Assembly: GCA_039198225.1 (NCBI GenBank)
Contig: JBCCTQ010000001.1
Span: 124,001 to 188,000, forward strand
Reading direction: 5' to 3'
Source of the DNA: JASJAR01 sp039198225
Lineage (GTDB): Bacteria; Pseudomonadota; Alphaproteobacteria; Rhodobacterales; Rhodobacteraceae
Length of the DNA: 64,000 nt
Shown: piece by piece, positions 23,983-32,223 of the stretch
Position numbering within the stretch: the first letter of the stretch is position 1
Layout: each line of letters starts with the position of its first letter
Translations under genes and position numbers: made by a program
The notes under the pieces: model-generated
What the model saw: only the letters and a program-made list of their open reading frames with translations
What the model was told of the DNA's origin: nothing
Databases searched by the model: none

Positions 23983-24515
23983 GCCAGACCCTCCGGCGTC
24001 AGAACGAAGGTTTTGGCGCCGGCGAAATGGCGCGGGGCGGCGCGGGTTGCGTCCTCGAGCCCGCCGAGACGCTGGGCTAGTCGAACGGATGCGCGGTTTG
24101 ACGGCTGAATGAGTGCGATAAGGCTCGGCCAGCCTTTCGCGAAGAGGTCTTTCAAAACGGCCCGGGCCGCTTCGGCGGCGTAGCCCTGGCCGGTTCGCGC
24201 AGCGTCCCAAAGGGTCCAGGTCATTTCTGGAGGGGCTTCAGCACCGAATTGGAGCGGGCCCACATGGCCGAATGCCGGTCCTTCGGGCCGGGCGGCATCG
24301 GCGATGGCGTAGCGACCAAACCCCCGGAGCGTCCAATGGCCGATCATGGAAGCAAATCGTTCAAAGACCCGCTCTTCGGGCAACGGGCCGCCGACCCCGT
24401 CGGTGCGTTCGCCGGTGTAATAGTCGCGGTAAAGCGGGAAATCGCCCGCACGAAAATCGCGCAACAGAAGCCGTTCGGTTTCGATCAACGGGGGCGGATA
24501 GGCCGGGGCATTCAT
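23979..24515 (-). CDS. GNAT family N-acetyltransferase (RimJ/RimL-like)
   Basis: A 178-aa GNAT with IETERLLLRDFRAGDFPLY at the start, acetyl-CoA loop RTGQGYAAEAARAV, and QPSNRASVRLAQRLGG near the C-terminus. The ATG chosen overlaps the NIPSNAP stop as ATGA; the longer frame upstream is the shadow of that gene. It is the first of the three tandem GNAT paralogues. Confidence 0.88.
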   Translation of the reverse strand: MNAPAYPPPLIETERLLLRDFRAGDFPLYRDYYTGERTDGVGGPLPEERVFERFASMIGHWTLRGFGRYAIADAARPEGPAFGHVGPLQFGAEAPPEMTWTLWDAARTGQGYAAEAARAVLKDLFAKGWPSLIALIQPSNRASVRLAQRLGGLEDATRAAPRHFAGAKTFVLTPEGLA

Positions 24516-24844
24516 AGGCCCAAGGTCTCCGGTGTGGCGCCATCGAAGAGCGGGCGTGTGAACGAGCGATCGTAGCGGCGGATGCAAGCGGTTTTCTCAG
24601 CGTATTCGTAGGCGCGTTTGCACTCAGGATCGGCCCACATTCTCTCGCGGTAATCTTCATAGGCGGCGAGATTGTCGAATGAGAAATGGCAATAGGCGAT
24701 GTCGTTCGGGCCTTCATGGGGCATGTGATAGCCGTGATGGACCCCGCCCATGGCCGGGATTTTGTACATCCAGAAGCGTGCATAGTTTTCGAACTCCGCG
24801 AGTTTCGCTGGATCGATTTCGTAGCGGACGGTGCAGGAGATCAT
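24512..24844 (-). CDS. NIPSNAP family protein
   Basis: A 110-aa single-domain NIPSNAP/dimeric alpha-beta barrel protein. It opens with MISCTVRYEIDPAKLAEFENYA and contains HHGYHMPHEGPNDIAYCHFSF and YEDYRERMWADPECKRAYEY, the usual family layout. Biochemical role in bacteria is unknown. Both ends overlap neighbouring genes as ATGA, so expression is tied to ffh and the GNAT genes. Confidence 0.85.
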   Translation of the reverse strand: MISCTVRYEIDPAKLAEFENYARFWMYKIPAMGGVHHGYHMPHEGPNDIAYCHFSFDNLAAYEDYRERMWADPECKRAYEYAEKTACIRRYDRSFTRPLFDGATPETLGL

Positions 24845-25401
24845 GGAGCCTTCCGTTCGATGGTGCGGGTGATCTCGACCGGACCGAGGCTTTCAAGAAG
24901 CTGGTTCTCCATCGAGGCTTTAAGGACCTCCGCTCCGATTTCGACCGGACGAAAGTAGGGCGCGCCATAGACGAGTGTGCCAAGGGTGATCCTTGCGCCG
25001 GTCTCACCGGCTAGCGTGCTGCCATCGCGCTTGACCGACCATGTTGCAGAGCCGCGGCTCCTGAACAGCGAGTCGCAAATCTCGAATTCGCCGATGAAGC
25101 GACCGATTGGTGAGTTGGCGACAATCTCCTCAGCGCCGGGCGCTTTGCGCGGGTCGCGTTGGAGCACAGTGCGTTCGACGCCGCGGCGTTCAACATAACG
25201 GCCGGTCCCGAGTTTTACCTTGTCGATGACGCGGACATCCGGCCCGTCAACGGAGAGCCGAACCGGTATACCGCGCTCGGCCGGGCACCATTCGGTTTCT
25301 CCTGTGAGGTATGTTGCAACGACGATCATAGTGTTGCCGTCGGCTAGAGCGGGCAGGGGCGCGGCAAGAAGTCCCGCGCATAGGATCGCATGCAACCTCA
25401 T
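24841..25401 (-). CDS. Secreted hypothetical protein
   Basis: A 186-aa protein with a clear signal peptide (MRLHAILCAGLLAAPLPALA-DGN). The mature part has two cysteines (WCPAERG and FEICDSL), which could form a disulfide, and mixed beta-rich sequence with no recognised domain. Its ATG overlaps the ffh stop as ATGA, and its stop overlaps the NIPSNAP start. Probably periplasmic. Confidence 0.75.
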   Translation of the reverse strand: MRLHAILCAGLLAAPLPALADGNTMIVVATYLTGETEWCPAERGIPVRLSVDGPDVRVIDKVKLGTGRYVERRGVERTVLQRDPRKAPGAEEIVANSPIGRFIGEFEICDSLFRSRGSATWSVKRDGSTLAGETGARITLGTLVYGAPYFRPVEIGAEVLKASMENQLLESLGPVEITRTIERKAP

Positions 25402-26906
25402 TTCTTCTTACCGAACCCGGACAGTCCCGGAGGGAGTTGGGGGCCGCCTGGACCGCCAAGGCCTGGAAAACCGCCTGGAAGGCCACCGGGCAAGCCGCCG
25501 CCCTTTGCCATCTGGACTTGTGCCGCCTCGATCTCGGCCTGAGACGGACCGCCTTTGCCGCCGAACATCGCGCCCATTTGGCGCATCAGACCCTTGCCAC
25601 CCATCTTGCCCATTTTCTTCATCACATCAGACATCTGACGCTGCATCTTGAGGAGTTTGTTCAACTCCGAAACCTCAAGCCCCGCGCCTTTGGCGATGCG
25701 TTTTTTGCGGCTGGCTTGGAGGATTTGGGGGTTGGCGCGCTCTTTCTTCGTCATCGAATTGATCAGCGCGACCTGACGGCGGATGATGCTGTCATCGACC
25801 CCCGCTTCGGACATTTGCTTTTGCATTTTCCCCACCCCGGGGAGCATGCCCATGATGCCTTCCATGCCGCCCATCTTCTGCATCTGTTCGAGCTGGCGGC
25901 GGAGATCGTTCATGTTGAACTGGCCCTTTTGGAAGCGCTTCATCATGCGCTCGGCCTGTTCGGCTTCAATGGTTTCCTGGGCCTTTTCGACGAGAGCAAC
26001 GATGTCGCCCATACCGAGGATGCGCCCAGCGACCCGGTCAGGCTCAAACGTCTCAAGCGCGTCGAGTTTTTCGCCGAGCCCCACAAATTTGATTGGGGTG
26101 CCGGTCACGGCGCGCATTGAAAGGGCAGCACCGCCCCGGCCGTCGCCGTCCATGCGGGTGAGGACGACGCCCGTGATGCCGATCCGGCCGTCGAAGTTTT
26201 CGGCCGTGTTGACCGCATCTTGGCCGGTCAGCCCGTCGACCACGAGGAGCGTTTCGCGCGGCTTGGTGACATCGCGAACCGCCTCGACCTCGCCCATGAG
26301 CTCGTCATCGATCGACAAGCGGCCCGCCGTGTCGAGCATAAAGACGTCATAACCGCCGAGCCGGGCCTGGACCTCAGCCCGTTTGGCAATCGCAACGGGG
26401 TCTTGGCCGGGGATGATCGCGAGGGTATCGACGCCGATCTGTTGACCCAAGACGGCGAGTTGCTCCATGGCAGCGGGGCGGCGCGTGTCGAGGGAGGCCA
26501 TCAGGACACGCTTGCCCTCTTTCTCCATAAGGCGCTTGGCGAGCTTTGCTGTGGTAGTGGTTTTACCGCCGCCCTGGAGGCCGACCATCAGGATCGGGGC
26601 GGGGGGATTGTCAATTTTGAGTTCACCGGGTTTTTCGTCATCGCCGGCCAAGACGTGAACCAGTTCGTCATGGACGATTTTTACGACCTGCTGGCCCGGT
26701 GTGACCGACTTGGTCACCGCTTGGCCGGTCGCCTTTTCGCCCACGGCTTTGACGAAATCGCGGGCCACAGACAGCGAAACATCTGCTTCGAGAAGGGCGA
26801 CGCGGACTTCGCGGAGGGCGGTTTTGACGTCGTCCTCGGACAGCGCACCTTGCTTGGTCAGCCGGTCGAGGACGCCGCCGAGGCGTTCGGAGAGATTTTC
26901 GAACAT
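25398..26906 (-). CDS. ffh: Signal recognition particle protein Ffh
   Basis: SRP54 homologue of 502 aa, directing nascent membrane proteins to FtsY. Start at the second of two adjacent ATGs, five bases after GGGAGG, giving MFENLSERLGGVLDRL. N domain residues 1-90. G domain with GLQGGGKTTTTAKLA, DTRRPAA, DTAGRLSID and LTRMDGDGRGGAALS. M domain rich in methionine (MMKRFQKGQFNMNDLRRQLEQM, GLMRQMGAMFGG) that binds 4.5S RNA and signal sequences. The C-terminus is a Gly/Pro-rich tail ending GFGKKK. It heads the coupled operon. Confidence 0.97.
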   Translation of the reverse strand: MFENLSERLGGVLDRLTKQGALSEDDVKTALREVRVALLEADVSLSVARDFVKAVGEKATGQAVTKSVTPGQQVVKIVHDELVHVLAGDDEKPGELKIDNPPAPILMVGLQGGGKTTTTAKLAKRLMEKEGKRVLMASLDTRRPAAMEQLAVLGQQIGVDTLAIIPGQDPVAIAKRAEVQARLGGYDVFMLDTAGRLSIDDELMGEVEAVRDVTKPRETLLVVDGLTGQDAVNTAENFDGRIGITGVVLTRMDGDGRGGAALSMRAVTGTPIKFVGLGEKLDALETFEPDRVAGRILGMGDIVALVEKAQETIEAEQAERMMKRFQKGQFNMNDLRRQLEQMQKMGGMEGIMGMLPGVGKMQKQMSEAGVDDSIIRRQVALINSMTKKERANPQILQASRKKRIAKGAGLEVSELNKLLKMQRQMSDVMKKMGKMGGKGLMRQMGAMFGGKGGPSQAEIEAAQVQMAKGGGLPGGLPGGFPGLGGPGGPQLPPGLSGFGKKK

Positions 26907-27076
26907 CATGGCCTCCCGGCTTTGTTGCACTCTGGCCCAGACCTAAGCCCGGACCGCCCAAACCCCAAGCGCCCCCACGGGCGAATCCTCGCTGGTGGGG
27001 GGCGATCCGGCAAAGAGTGCCGGACCGGAAGCTCAGACGCTTCCGATGAGTGCGCCCATGTGGGCGATGGCAGAGA

Positions 27077-27532
27077 TTAAGTCAAGCTCGGTGTGGCGAG
27101 CCAGGCCCTGGCCTTGTCGATCATGGGGCCAGTGTCCTGCGGCTGGGCATCTGGCGGAAGCGGCACGTAGCGGATCCGGCCCGGCGCGCTGTCGAAGTTG
27201 AGAACAAGGGCATGATGCCCTTTGGGTTCCTCGGCCATATCGATACTTCTAAGATCGCTCAGCCTGCGCCGGTAGTGATCATGGACCAAAAGATTGATCC
27301 GGTTGATCTCGATCCGGTCTTTCGTTCGATCAAAGATGAGGAGTGTCCGGGTGCCGAGACGTGGCAGAAGCCACGAAAGCCCAAGCGCTGCTATCCCCCC
27401 GAGCAATTGAGCGTCAAAGACCGAGGCTAAGAGAGCAAAGGCGGCCGCTGACCAAATCAGAGCCGCGCCCATAGACATCGATCTGGCCGGTATCGTTATT
27501 CCAAGGCGCTCTGATGTTCCCACGACCTTCAT
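27077..27532 (-). CDS. Small membrane-anchored hypothetical protein
   Basis: A 151-aa protein with two adjacent hydrophobic segments (about residues 22-40 and 43-57), then a soluble region starting TLLIFDRTKDRIEINRINLL. This layout resembles small PH-domain or YdbT-like membrane proteins, but I do not recognise the family. It lies upstream of ffh on the same strand with a 170-base gap containing several short hairpins, so it is probably a separate unit. The Shine-Dalgarno sequence is weak. Confidence 0.6.
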   Translation of the reverse strand: MKVVGTSERLGITIPARSMSMGAALIWSAAAFALLASVFDAQLLGGIAALGLSWLLPRLGTRTLLIFDRTKDRIEINRINLLVHDHYRRRLSDLRSIDMAEEPKGHHALVLNFDSAPGRIRYVPLPPDAQPQDTGPMIDKARAWLATPSLT

Positions 27533-27920
27533 AGGTCCGAAGCGTTCGTTGTGGGCGTTAAAAAACAGTTAAGCGGCCCGACCAAGCTCCATCACGAGGG
27601 ATGTTCCGCCCTTAAAAATGGCCAAGGAGACCCGCGGTTCGACCCATCGGGTCTCGCGGGGGCGGATCGTGGAGAGGTGGACAACGGTGCTGTTCATAGG
27701 CGTGATCTTGCCGCCCAATCGGGCAATTTTGGGGCATCAAAACGGCACGGGCCGGTACAGGACCTGTTTTTCGACCGATTTCTAAACAAATCGTTTTCTT
27801 CCGACGTTGAATCGCTGCCGAAAGACGCGAGGCCCCAGATCAGGTCCGGGGCGGGCGCTCTTTGAAAGACCCGCCCCGAGCATGACCCAGGGCCTTAAAT
27901 TTGGGGCGCAATAATAGCTG
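27533..27920. other. Structured intergenic region, candidate small RNA
   Basis: No convincing protein gene lies in these 388 bases. On the plus strand an 8-bp dyad GAGACCCG/CGGGTCTC (27627-27655) precedes CGATTT-CTAAAC-AAATCG followed by TTTT (27776-27797), which looks like a weak intrinsic terminator. An open frame of 104 codons from a GTG at 27551 overlaps them but lacks a ribosome site and natural composition. A small RNA is one explanation; both flanking protein genes are on the minus strand. Confidence 0.3.
27848..27877 (-). terminator. Strong hairpin downstream of azoR
   Basis: GGGGCGGG and CCCGCCCC (8-bp arms) enclose a smaller TCTTT-G-AAAGA stem, 44 bases after the azoR stop in the direction of its transcription. 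No T-tract follows, so it may be a processing or stabilising structure instead of a Rho-independent terminator. Confidence 0.4.
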
Positions 27921-28517
27921 TTAGGCCACCAGGCGGAGCGCCTCCACCCGTTCAGCGGCCGCTTTCATGGCGGCGTCTTGGTCAACCATGAGCCGGTCGG
28001 CGTTAACGAATGTGACGTCTTTGATGCCGACAAAGCCTAGGATGAATTCGATATAGCCGGTGGCAAAGTCGATTTCGGACCCGGCCTGGGTCCCTCCTGT
28101 GGCCACGGCGACAACGGCGCGTTTTCCCTCCAAAAGGCCTTCGGGGCCGTTTTCGGTGTAGCGGAAGGTCTGACCCGCCCGCGTGATTTGGTCGATCCAG
28201 GCTTTGAGAACAGCAGGCACCGAGAAATTATACATCGCCAAGCCAATCACGACGATATCTGCGGCTTTGAGTTCGTCTACGAGGGCGTTCGAGGTCTCGA
28301 GCGCATCTAGCTGGGCCGCATTTCGATCGCCTTCTGGCGTGAAATTTGCGCCGATCCACGTGCCGTCAATGAAGGGGACACCGCTGGAAAGATCGCGGGT
28401 GGTGAGGTCGACCGGCCCTTGGGCAGAGAGCCTTTCAGTAATCGACTGGGTAAGTTGGCGGGACACCGATCCTTCGGTGCGTGCGGAGGAGTCAATCTTG
28501 AGGATTTTGGTGGTCAT
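27921..28517 (-). CDS. azoR: FMN-dependent NADH-azoreductase
   Basis: A 198-aa flavodoxin-fold quinone/azo reductase of the AzoR family. The N-terminus MTTKILKIDSSARTEGSVSRQL binds FMN phosphate. GLAMYNFSVPAVLKAWIDQITRAGQTF is the conserved central motif, and VAVATGGTQAGSEIDFATGYIEFILGFVGI the C-terminal signature. The ATG follows GGAGCCCTTCC; the longer frame is rejected. It is divergent from a LysR regulator gene 111 bases away, which probably controls it. Likely role: two-electron reduction of quinones or nitro/azo compounds. Confidence 0.93.
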   Translation of the reverse strand: MTTKILKIDSSARTEGSVSRQLTQSITERLSAQGPVDLTTRDLSSGVPFIDGTWIGANFTPEGDRNAAQLDALETSNALVDELKAADIVVIGLAMYNFSVPAVLKAWIDQITRAGQTFRYTENGPEGLLEGKRAVVAVATGGTQAGSEIDFATGYIEFILGFVGIKDVTFVNADRLMVDQDAAMKAAAERVEALRLVA

Positions 28518-28628
28518 GGAAGGGCTCCGTTTTTTTGTGTCAGGAGCCAACATAGAACCGTGCGTGGGGGTTTGAATTGGGCGTCTTCCAACCGTACATG
28601 TGCAGTAATCGGGAATAAGGGGAGCTCG

Positions 28629-29504
28629 ATGTCACTCGGGACTTGGGACGAGATCAGGACGGCCTATCACGTGGCGCGGCTCGGAACGGTGAGCGGAGCG
28701 GCGGAGGCTTTGGGGGTCCACCACGCGACTGTGATCCGCCACGTGGACGCTTTAGAAGAGCGGCTCGGCGTGAAGCTCTTTCAGCGCCATGCTAGGGGTT
28801 ACACCTCAACCGAGGCGGGCGAGGATCTATTGCAGGTGGCCCAGGCTACCGATGACCAATTTTCGCAACTTGTTGGCCGGATCAAAGGCCGGGGCGGGCA
28901 GGTTTCTGGGGAGCTGGTGGTGACATCGCTTCCATCCGCTTCGGTCCGGCTGACGCCTGTGCTGACCCGGTTCCAGGAAGACCACCCCGAACTCATCATC
29001 CGCTACGTCACCGGCGAGGAAGTGCTCCGCCTCGAATACGGCGAGGCCCATGTGGCCATACGCGCCGGTGCGGCGCCGGAACAGCCCGACAATGTGGTCC
29101 AACCCTTCGTGACACAGACCATCTCGCTTTACGCGTCCAAAGGCTATATCGCCGCCTATGGCCAACCGAAGGATGCCGCCGATCTGGCCAGTCACACCTT
29201 CGTCGGCCTCGACAGCGAGTCGCGGGCGCCGTTCAATCGCTGGCTTCGGGCCAATGTGCCCGCCGAACGGATCGTTTTCCGCGGCACCGACCAGGCGGTA
29301 TTGCGTGACGCGATCCTTGCGGGCATCGGCATCGGGTTTGTCTCTTGCTGGGAGGCTGAACGGTATCCCGAGCTTGTGCGGCTCTTTGAACCCCAGGACG
29401 ATTGGGGCGCGCCCTTGTGGCTGGTGACCCATGTGGATCTCCACCGGACAACAAAGGTTCAGGCTTTCCTGAGGTTCTTGAAAGACGAGGCCAAAAACTG
29501 GTGA
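28629..29504 (+). CDS. LysR family transcriptional regulator
   Basis: A 291-aa LysR regulator with N-terminal winged helix (TAYHVARLGTVSGAAEALGVHHATVIRHVDALEERLG, residues 11-47) and a periplasmic-binding-like effector domain (about 95-285). ATG preceded by AAGGGGAG. Divergent from azoR and overlapping by four bases (GTGA) the EamA transporter gene that follows, so it may control either or both. Confidence 0.9.
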   Translation: MSLGTWDEIRTAYHVARLGTVSGAAEALGVHHATVIRHVDALEERLGVKLFQRHARGYTSTEAGEDLLQVAQATDDQFSQLVGRIKGRGGQVSGELVVTSLPSASVRLTPVLTRFQEDHPELIIRYVTGEEVLRLEYGEAHVAIRAGAAPEQPDNVVQPFVTQTISLYASKGYIAAYGQPKDAADLASHTFVGLDSESRAPFNRWLRANVPAERIVFRGTDQAVLRDAILAGIGIGFVSCWEAERYPELVRLFEPQDDWGAPLWLVTHVDLHRTTKVQAFLRFLKDEAKNW

Positions 29505-30409
29505 GTGCCACTGCGGCCAGGGAAGGCCATATTGCAATGTTGGCCTTTTCGGCCCTGGTGGCAGGGAGCTTTTCCCTCGGCGCGATGGCGACCGATGCGA
29601 TCGATCCCAGGGCCTTTATGGCGGCGCGGTTTTTCCTGGCCGCTGTCCTTTTGGCCGGCCTTGTTCTCATGGTCCATGGCCGCGCCGCGCTTCGGTTTCA
29701 GGCGCTTTGGCGCTACCTGACACTCGGTGCGCTCTATGCCGCATATTTCGTCGGGATGTTCTGGGCGCTCCGGTATGCCCCGCCGGTGTCACTCGCTGCG
29801 GTCTTTACGCTGACACCGATCCTTGCGGGCATCGCGGGTTGGGTTCTTCTTCGTCAAGTGACCACCGGTCGGATGGCGCTGGCTTTAGCAATCGGCGCCG
29901 TAGGGGCGCTCTGGGTGATTTTTCGGGCCGACCTTTCGGCTTTCCTCGGATTTGAGATCGGCCGAGGTGAGGCGATTTTCTTTTTCGCCTGTGTCTCCCA
30001 CGCGATTTACATTCCCGTCGTCAGGGCGGTGAACCGGGGCGAGGCGATATTGCCGTTCACCGCGGGTGTTTTGATCGCTGCATTTGTGGCACTCAGCCCC
30101 TTGGCTGCGGGTCCGATCGTGGCCACCGATTGGACGGCACTCCCTGCAATCGTCTGGATCACGCTTGCCTATATCGCCGTTTTTGCAACGGTTGGGAGCT
30201 CCTGCCTTTTGGCGGTCGCGTCCTTGCGGCTCCCGGCGGCCAAGGTGATGGCCTACACCTATCTCACTCCGGCTTGGGTGATCCTCTGGGAGATCGCATT
30301 GGGCAACGGTGCGCCGACGGGACTTGTCTTGGGCGGTGTGGCGCTGACTTTGGTGGCGCTGGGGCTCTTGTTGAAAGACGAAGGGTCCGGAGCGACCGCG
30401 GAGGCCTGA
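29501..30409 (+). CDS. EamA/DMT family transporter
   Basis: A 302-aa drug/metabolite transporter with ten predicted helices in two EamA repeats. The first repeat includes AARFFLAAVLLAGLVL and FVGMFWALRYAPPVSLAAVFTLTPIL; the second ends with VMAYTYLTPAWVILWEIALG. The GTG start overlaps the LysR stop as GTGA; ATG at 29537 with AGGGAAGG is an alternative. Substrate unknown, most often amino-acid-like metabolites. Confidence 0.85.
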   Translation: MSATAAREGHIAMLAFSALVAGSFSLGAMATDAIDPRAFMAARFFLAAVLLAGLVLMVHGRAALRFQALWRYLTLGALYAAYFVGMFWALRYAPPVSLAAVFTLTPILAGIAGWVLLRQVTTGRMALALAIGAVGALWVIFRADLSAFLGFEIGRGEAIFFFACVSHAIYIPVVRAVNRGEAILPFTAGVLIAAFVALSPLAAGPIVATDWTALPAIVWITLAYIAVFATVGSSCLLAVASLRLPAAKVMAYTYLTPAWVILWEIALGNGAPTGLVLGGVALTLVALGLLLKDEGSGATAEA

Positions 30410-30503
30410 GGCCCGGGCATTGGGGTCTGAGTGATCCCCATTTCCAAAGGCCTGACGGGCTGTAGCCGACCGGCGGAAGGCTTTTAGGACGCATTATTTA
30501 GAA

Positions 30504-31271
30504 CTAACGGCTTTTCTCATGCTCCAGTCGGCGCCGCGCGGCGTGTTCGTTGTCTTCTGCCCGGCGGTGGTCGCTCACCTGGGTTTCGACATACTCGATA
30601 TGGTCTTCAAGGGCCGCCCGGGCCCGCGCACCGTCCCTGGCTTGGAGCGCTGCGTTAATCGATTTGTGCTGATCTAAGAGTGTATCCGCAGTTGTTTTGT
30701 GCCGAAACATGATCTGGCGGTTGAAGAACACGCCCTGATGGAGAAGGTCATACATCGACCGCATCATGTGGATCATGATCACATTGTGGCTCGCCTCGAT
30801 GATGGCCAGATGAAATTCGGCGTCGAGGGCTGCCTCGGCTTCAGCGTCGCCTGCCCCGTGGGCGTTCTCCATCTTGGCAAAGATCTCGGCGATGACCGCA
30901 AGATCGGTGTCGGATCCTTGGCGTGCAGCGCGTTCTGCGGCGAGGCCTTCAATGTCGCGTCGGAAGGAGAGGACGTCGAGCTTGGCCCGGTCATGCTCGG
31001 CAAAAAGTGAGGCAAGGGCCGGCGAGAAGGCTGAGGTCAGAACATCGGCCACGTAGATCCCTGACCCGGCCTTGGCCGTCAAAAGCCCTTTTGTTTGAAG
31101 ATCGGCCACCGCTTCGCGGAGGCTCGGGCGCGACACGCCCATCCTTTCGGCCAATTCCCGTTCTGCCGGGAGCCGCTCACCGGGGCGAAGAATGCCTTCG
31201 AGGATCAACAGTTCAATCTGGCGGACAACGCCGCCCGAGAGCTTTTCGGGTTGGATTTTTTCGAATGGCAT
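30504..31271 (-). CDS. FadR/PdhR-type GntR family regulator
   Basis: A 255-aa GntR regulator of the FadR subfamily. The winged helix spans about residues 8-75 (GERLPAERELAERMGVSRPSLREAVADLQTKGLL). The all-helical FCD effector domain covers 90-230, with the conserved histidines in EFHLAIIEASHN and DHIEYVE that commonly hold a metal and a carboxylate ligand. PdhR, LldR and GlcC are the closest functional types, sensing pyruvate, lactate or glycolate. Target genes are not evident next to it. Confidence 0.88.
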   Translation of the reverse strand: MPFEKIQPEKLSGGVVRQIELLILEGILRPGERLPAERELAERMGVSRPSLREAVADLQTKGLLTAKAGSGIYVADVLTSAFSPALASLFAEHDRAKLDVLSFRRDIEGLAAERAARQGSDTDLAVIAEIFAKMENAHGAGDAEAEAALDAEFHLAIIEASHNVIMIHMMRSMYDLLHQGVFFNRQIMFRHKTTADTLLDQHKSINAALQARDGARARAALEDHIEYVETQVSDHRRAEDNEHAARRRLEHEKSR

Positions 31272-31360
31272 GGGCGGGCCTCAGAACACTTGTGAGGATA
31301 CGCCCGGTGCCGGGCGCCCACAACCAAATGGCTGGGGCGCCCGGATTGCGGCGAAGGCCC

Positions 31361-32017
31361 TTAGACGTTCGGCCGGATGGTGATCTCGACCCGCCGGTTG
31401 GAGGCCCGGCCCTCGGCCGTCCGATTGGACGCGATTGGCTGGTCATAGCCGGCGCCGAAGGTGCGGAGCCGGCTCGAGGACACGTTGCCCTGGCGGAGGA
31501 TCGAGGCCACCGCTTCGGCCCGCTGGCGCGAGAGGTTCCGGTTATACTCGAACGAGCCTACATTGTCGGTGTGGCCGACGATCTGTATGTTGGTTTCGGG
31601 ATATTTGTTAAGGCTCTCGGCGAGAACGAATAGGTCCTGGCGGAGATCGGAGCGGACGGCCGCACTGTCGAACGCAAAGACAAGATCGTTTGGCATGCGC
31701 ACGATCAATTCGTCGCCAGTGTTGATGACGTCGATCTCATTGTCGAGATTGTTCCGAAGCTCGCGTGCCTGGCGGTCGAGATCGGCGCCGATGGCCGCGC
31801 CGACGCCCGCACCCACCGCCGCGCCGATCAACGCGCCGTCGGCTTTCGAGCCGCCCCCATCAAGGGCAAGGCCCGCAATAGCGCCTGCGAGCGCCCCGCC
31901 GATCGCACCCTCCCGGGTGTTCCGGTTGGGATCGGATGGGTCGAAAGGTTCCGGGGTACAAGCGGCCAGCCCAATTACCGCTGCAACCCCGAGGGTGAAC
32001 TTGGTCTTGAATTTCAT
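31361..32017 (-). CDS. OmpA family lipoprotein (Pal/YiaD-like)
   Basis: A 218-aa outer-membrane lipoprotein. The signal peptide ends in the lipobox GLAAC, with Cys at about residue 20. Next is a glycine-zipper segment (GGALAGAIAGLAL, GAAVGAGVGAAIGADLDRQ), then an OmpA peptidoglycan-binding domain at about 105-216 with VFAFDSAAVRSDLRQDL, QIVGHTDNVGSFEYN and NLSRQRAEAVASIL. It anchors the outer membrane to the cell wall. YiaD/Pal paralogue, not part of a tol cluster here. Confidence 0.92.
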   Translation of the reverse strand: MKFKTKFTLGVAAVIGLAACTPEPFDPSDPNRNTREGAIGGALAGAIAGLALDGGGSKADGALIGAAVGAGVGAAIGADLDRQARELRNNLDNEIDVINTGDELIVRMPNDLVFAFDSAAVRSDLRQDLFVLAESLNKYPETNIQIVGHTDNVGSFEYNRNLSRQRAEAVASILRQGNVSSSRLRTFGAGYDQPIASNRTAEGRASNRRVEITIRPNV

Positions 32018-32223
32018 GCCTGTGGTCCTTGGTTGGATGGCTGATGAATTGGGCGGAGATATACGGAAGGCGCCTCTGTTATGCTATGACAGGGCCGGTG
32101 CGACGCGGCGGAAAGGCGCCGAATTTTAGGGGTTTTGTACGCTATCGGATAGCGGCAGGGCGATTCCAGGGGAGCGTTCCGGAGGCCTCAGACCTGATCC
32201 GGTGCCTCTTTCTTTGGTCTGCC

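Noticed and set aside
27551..27865. 104-codon open frame on the plus strand starting with GTG
   Set aside because: No ribosome site, composition unlike the neighbouring genes, and it runs through two or three hairpins.
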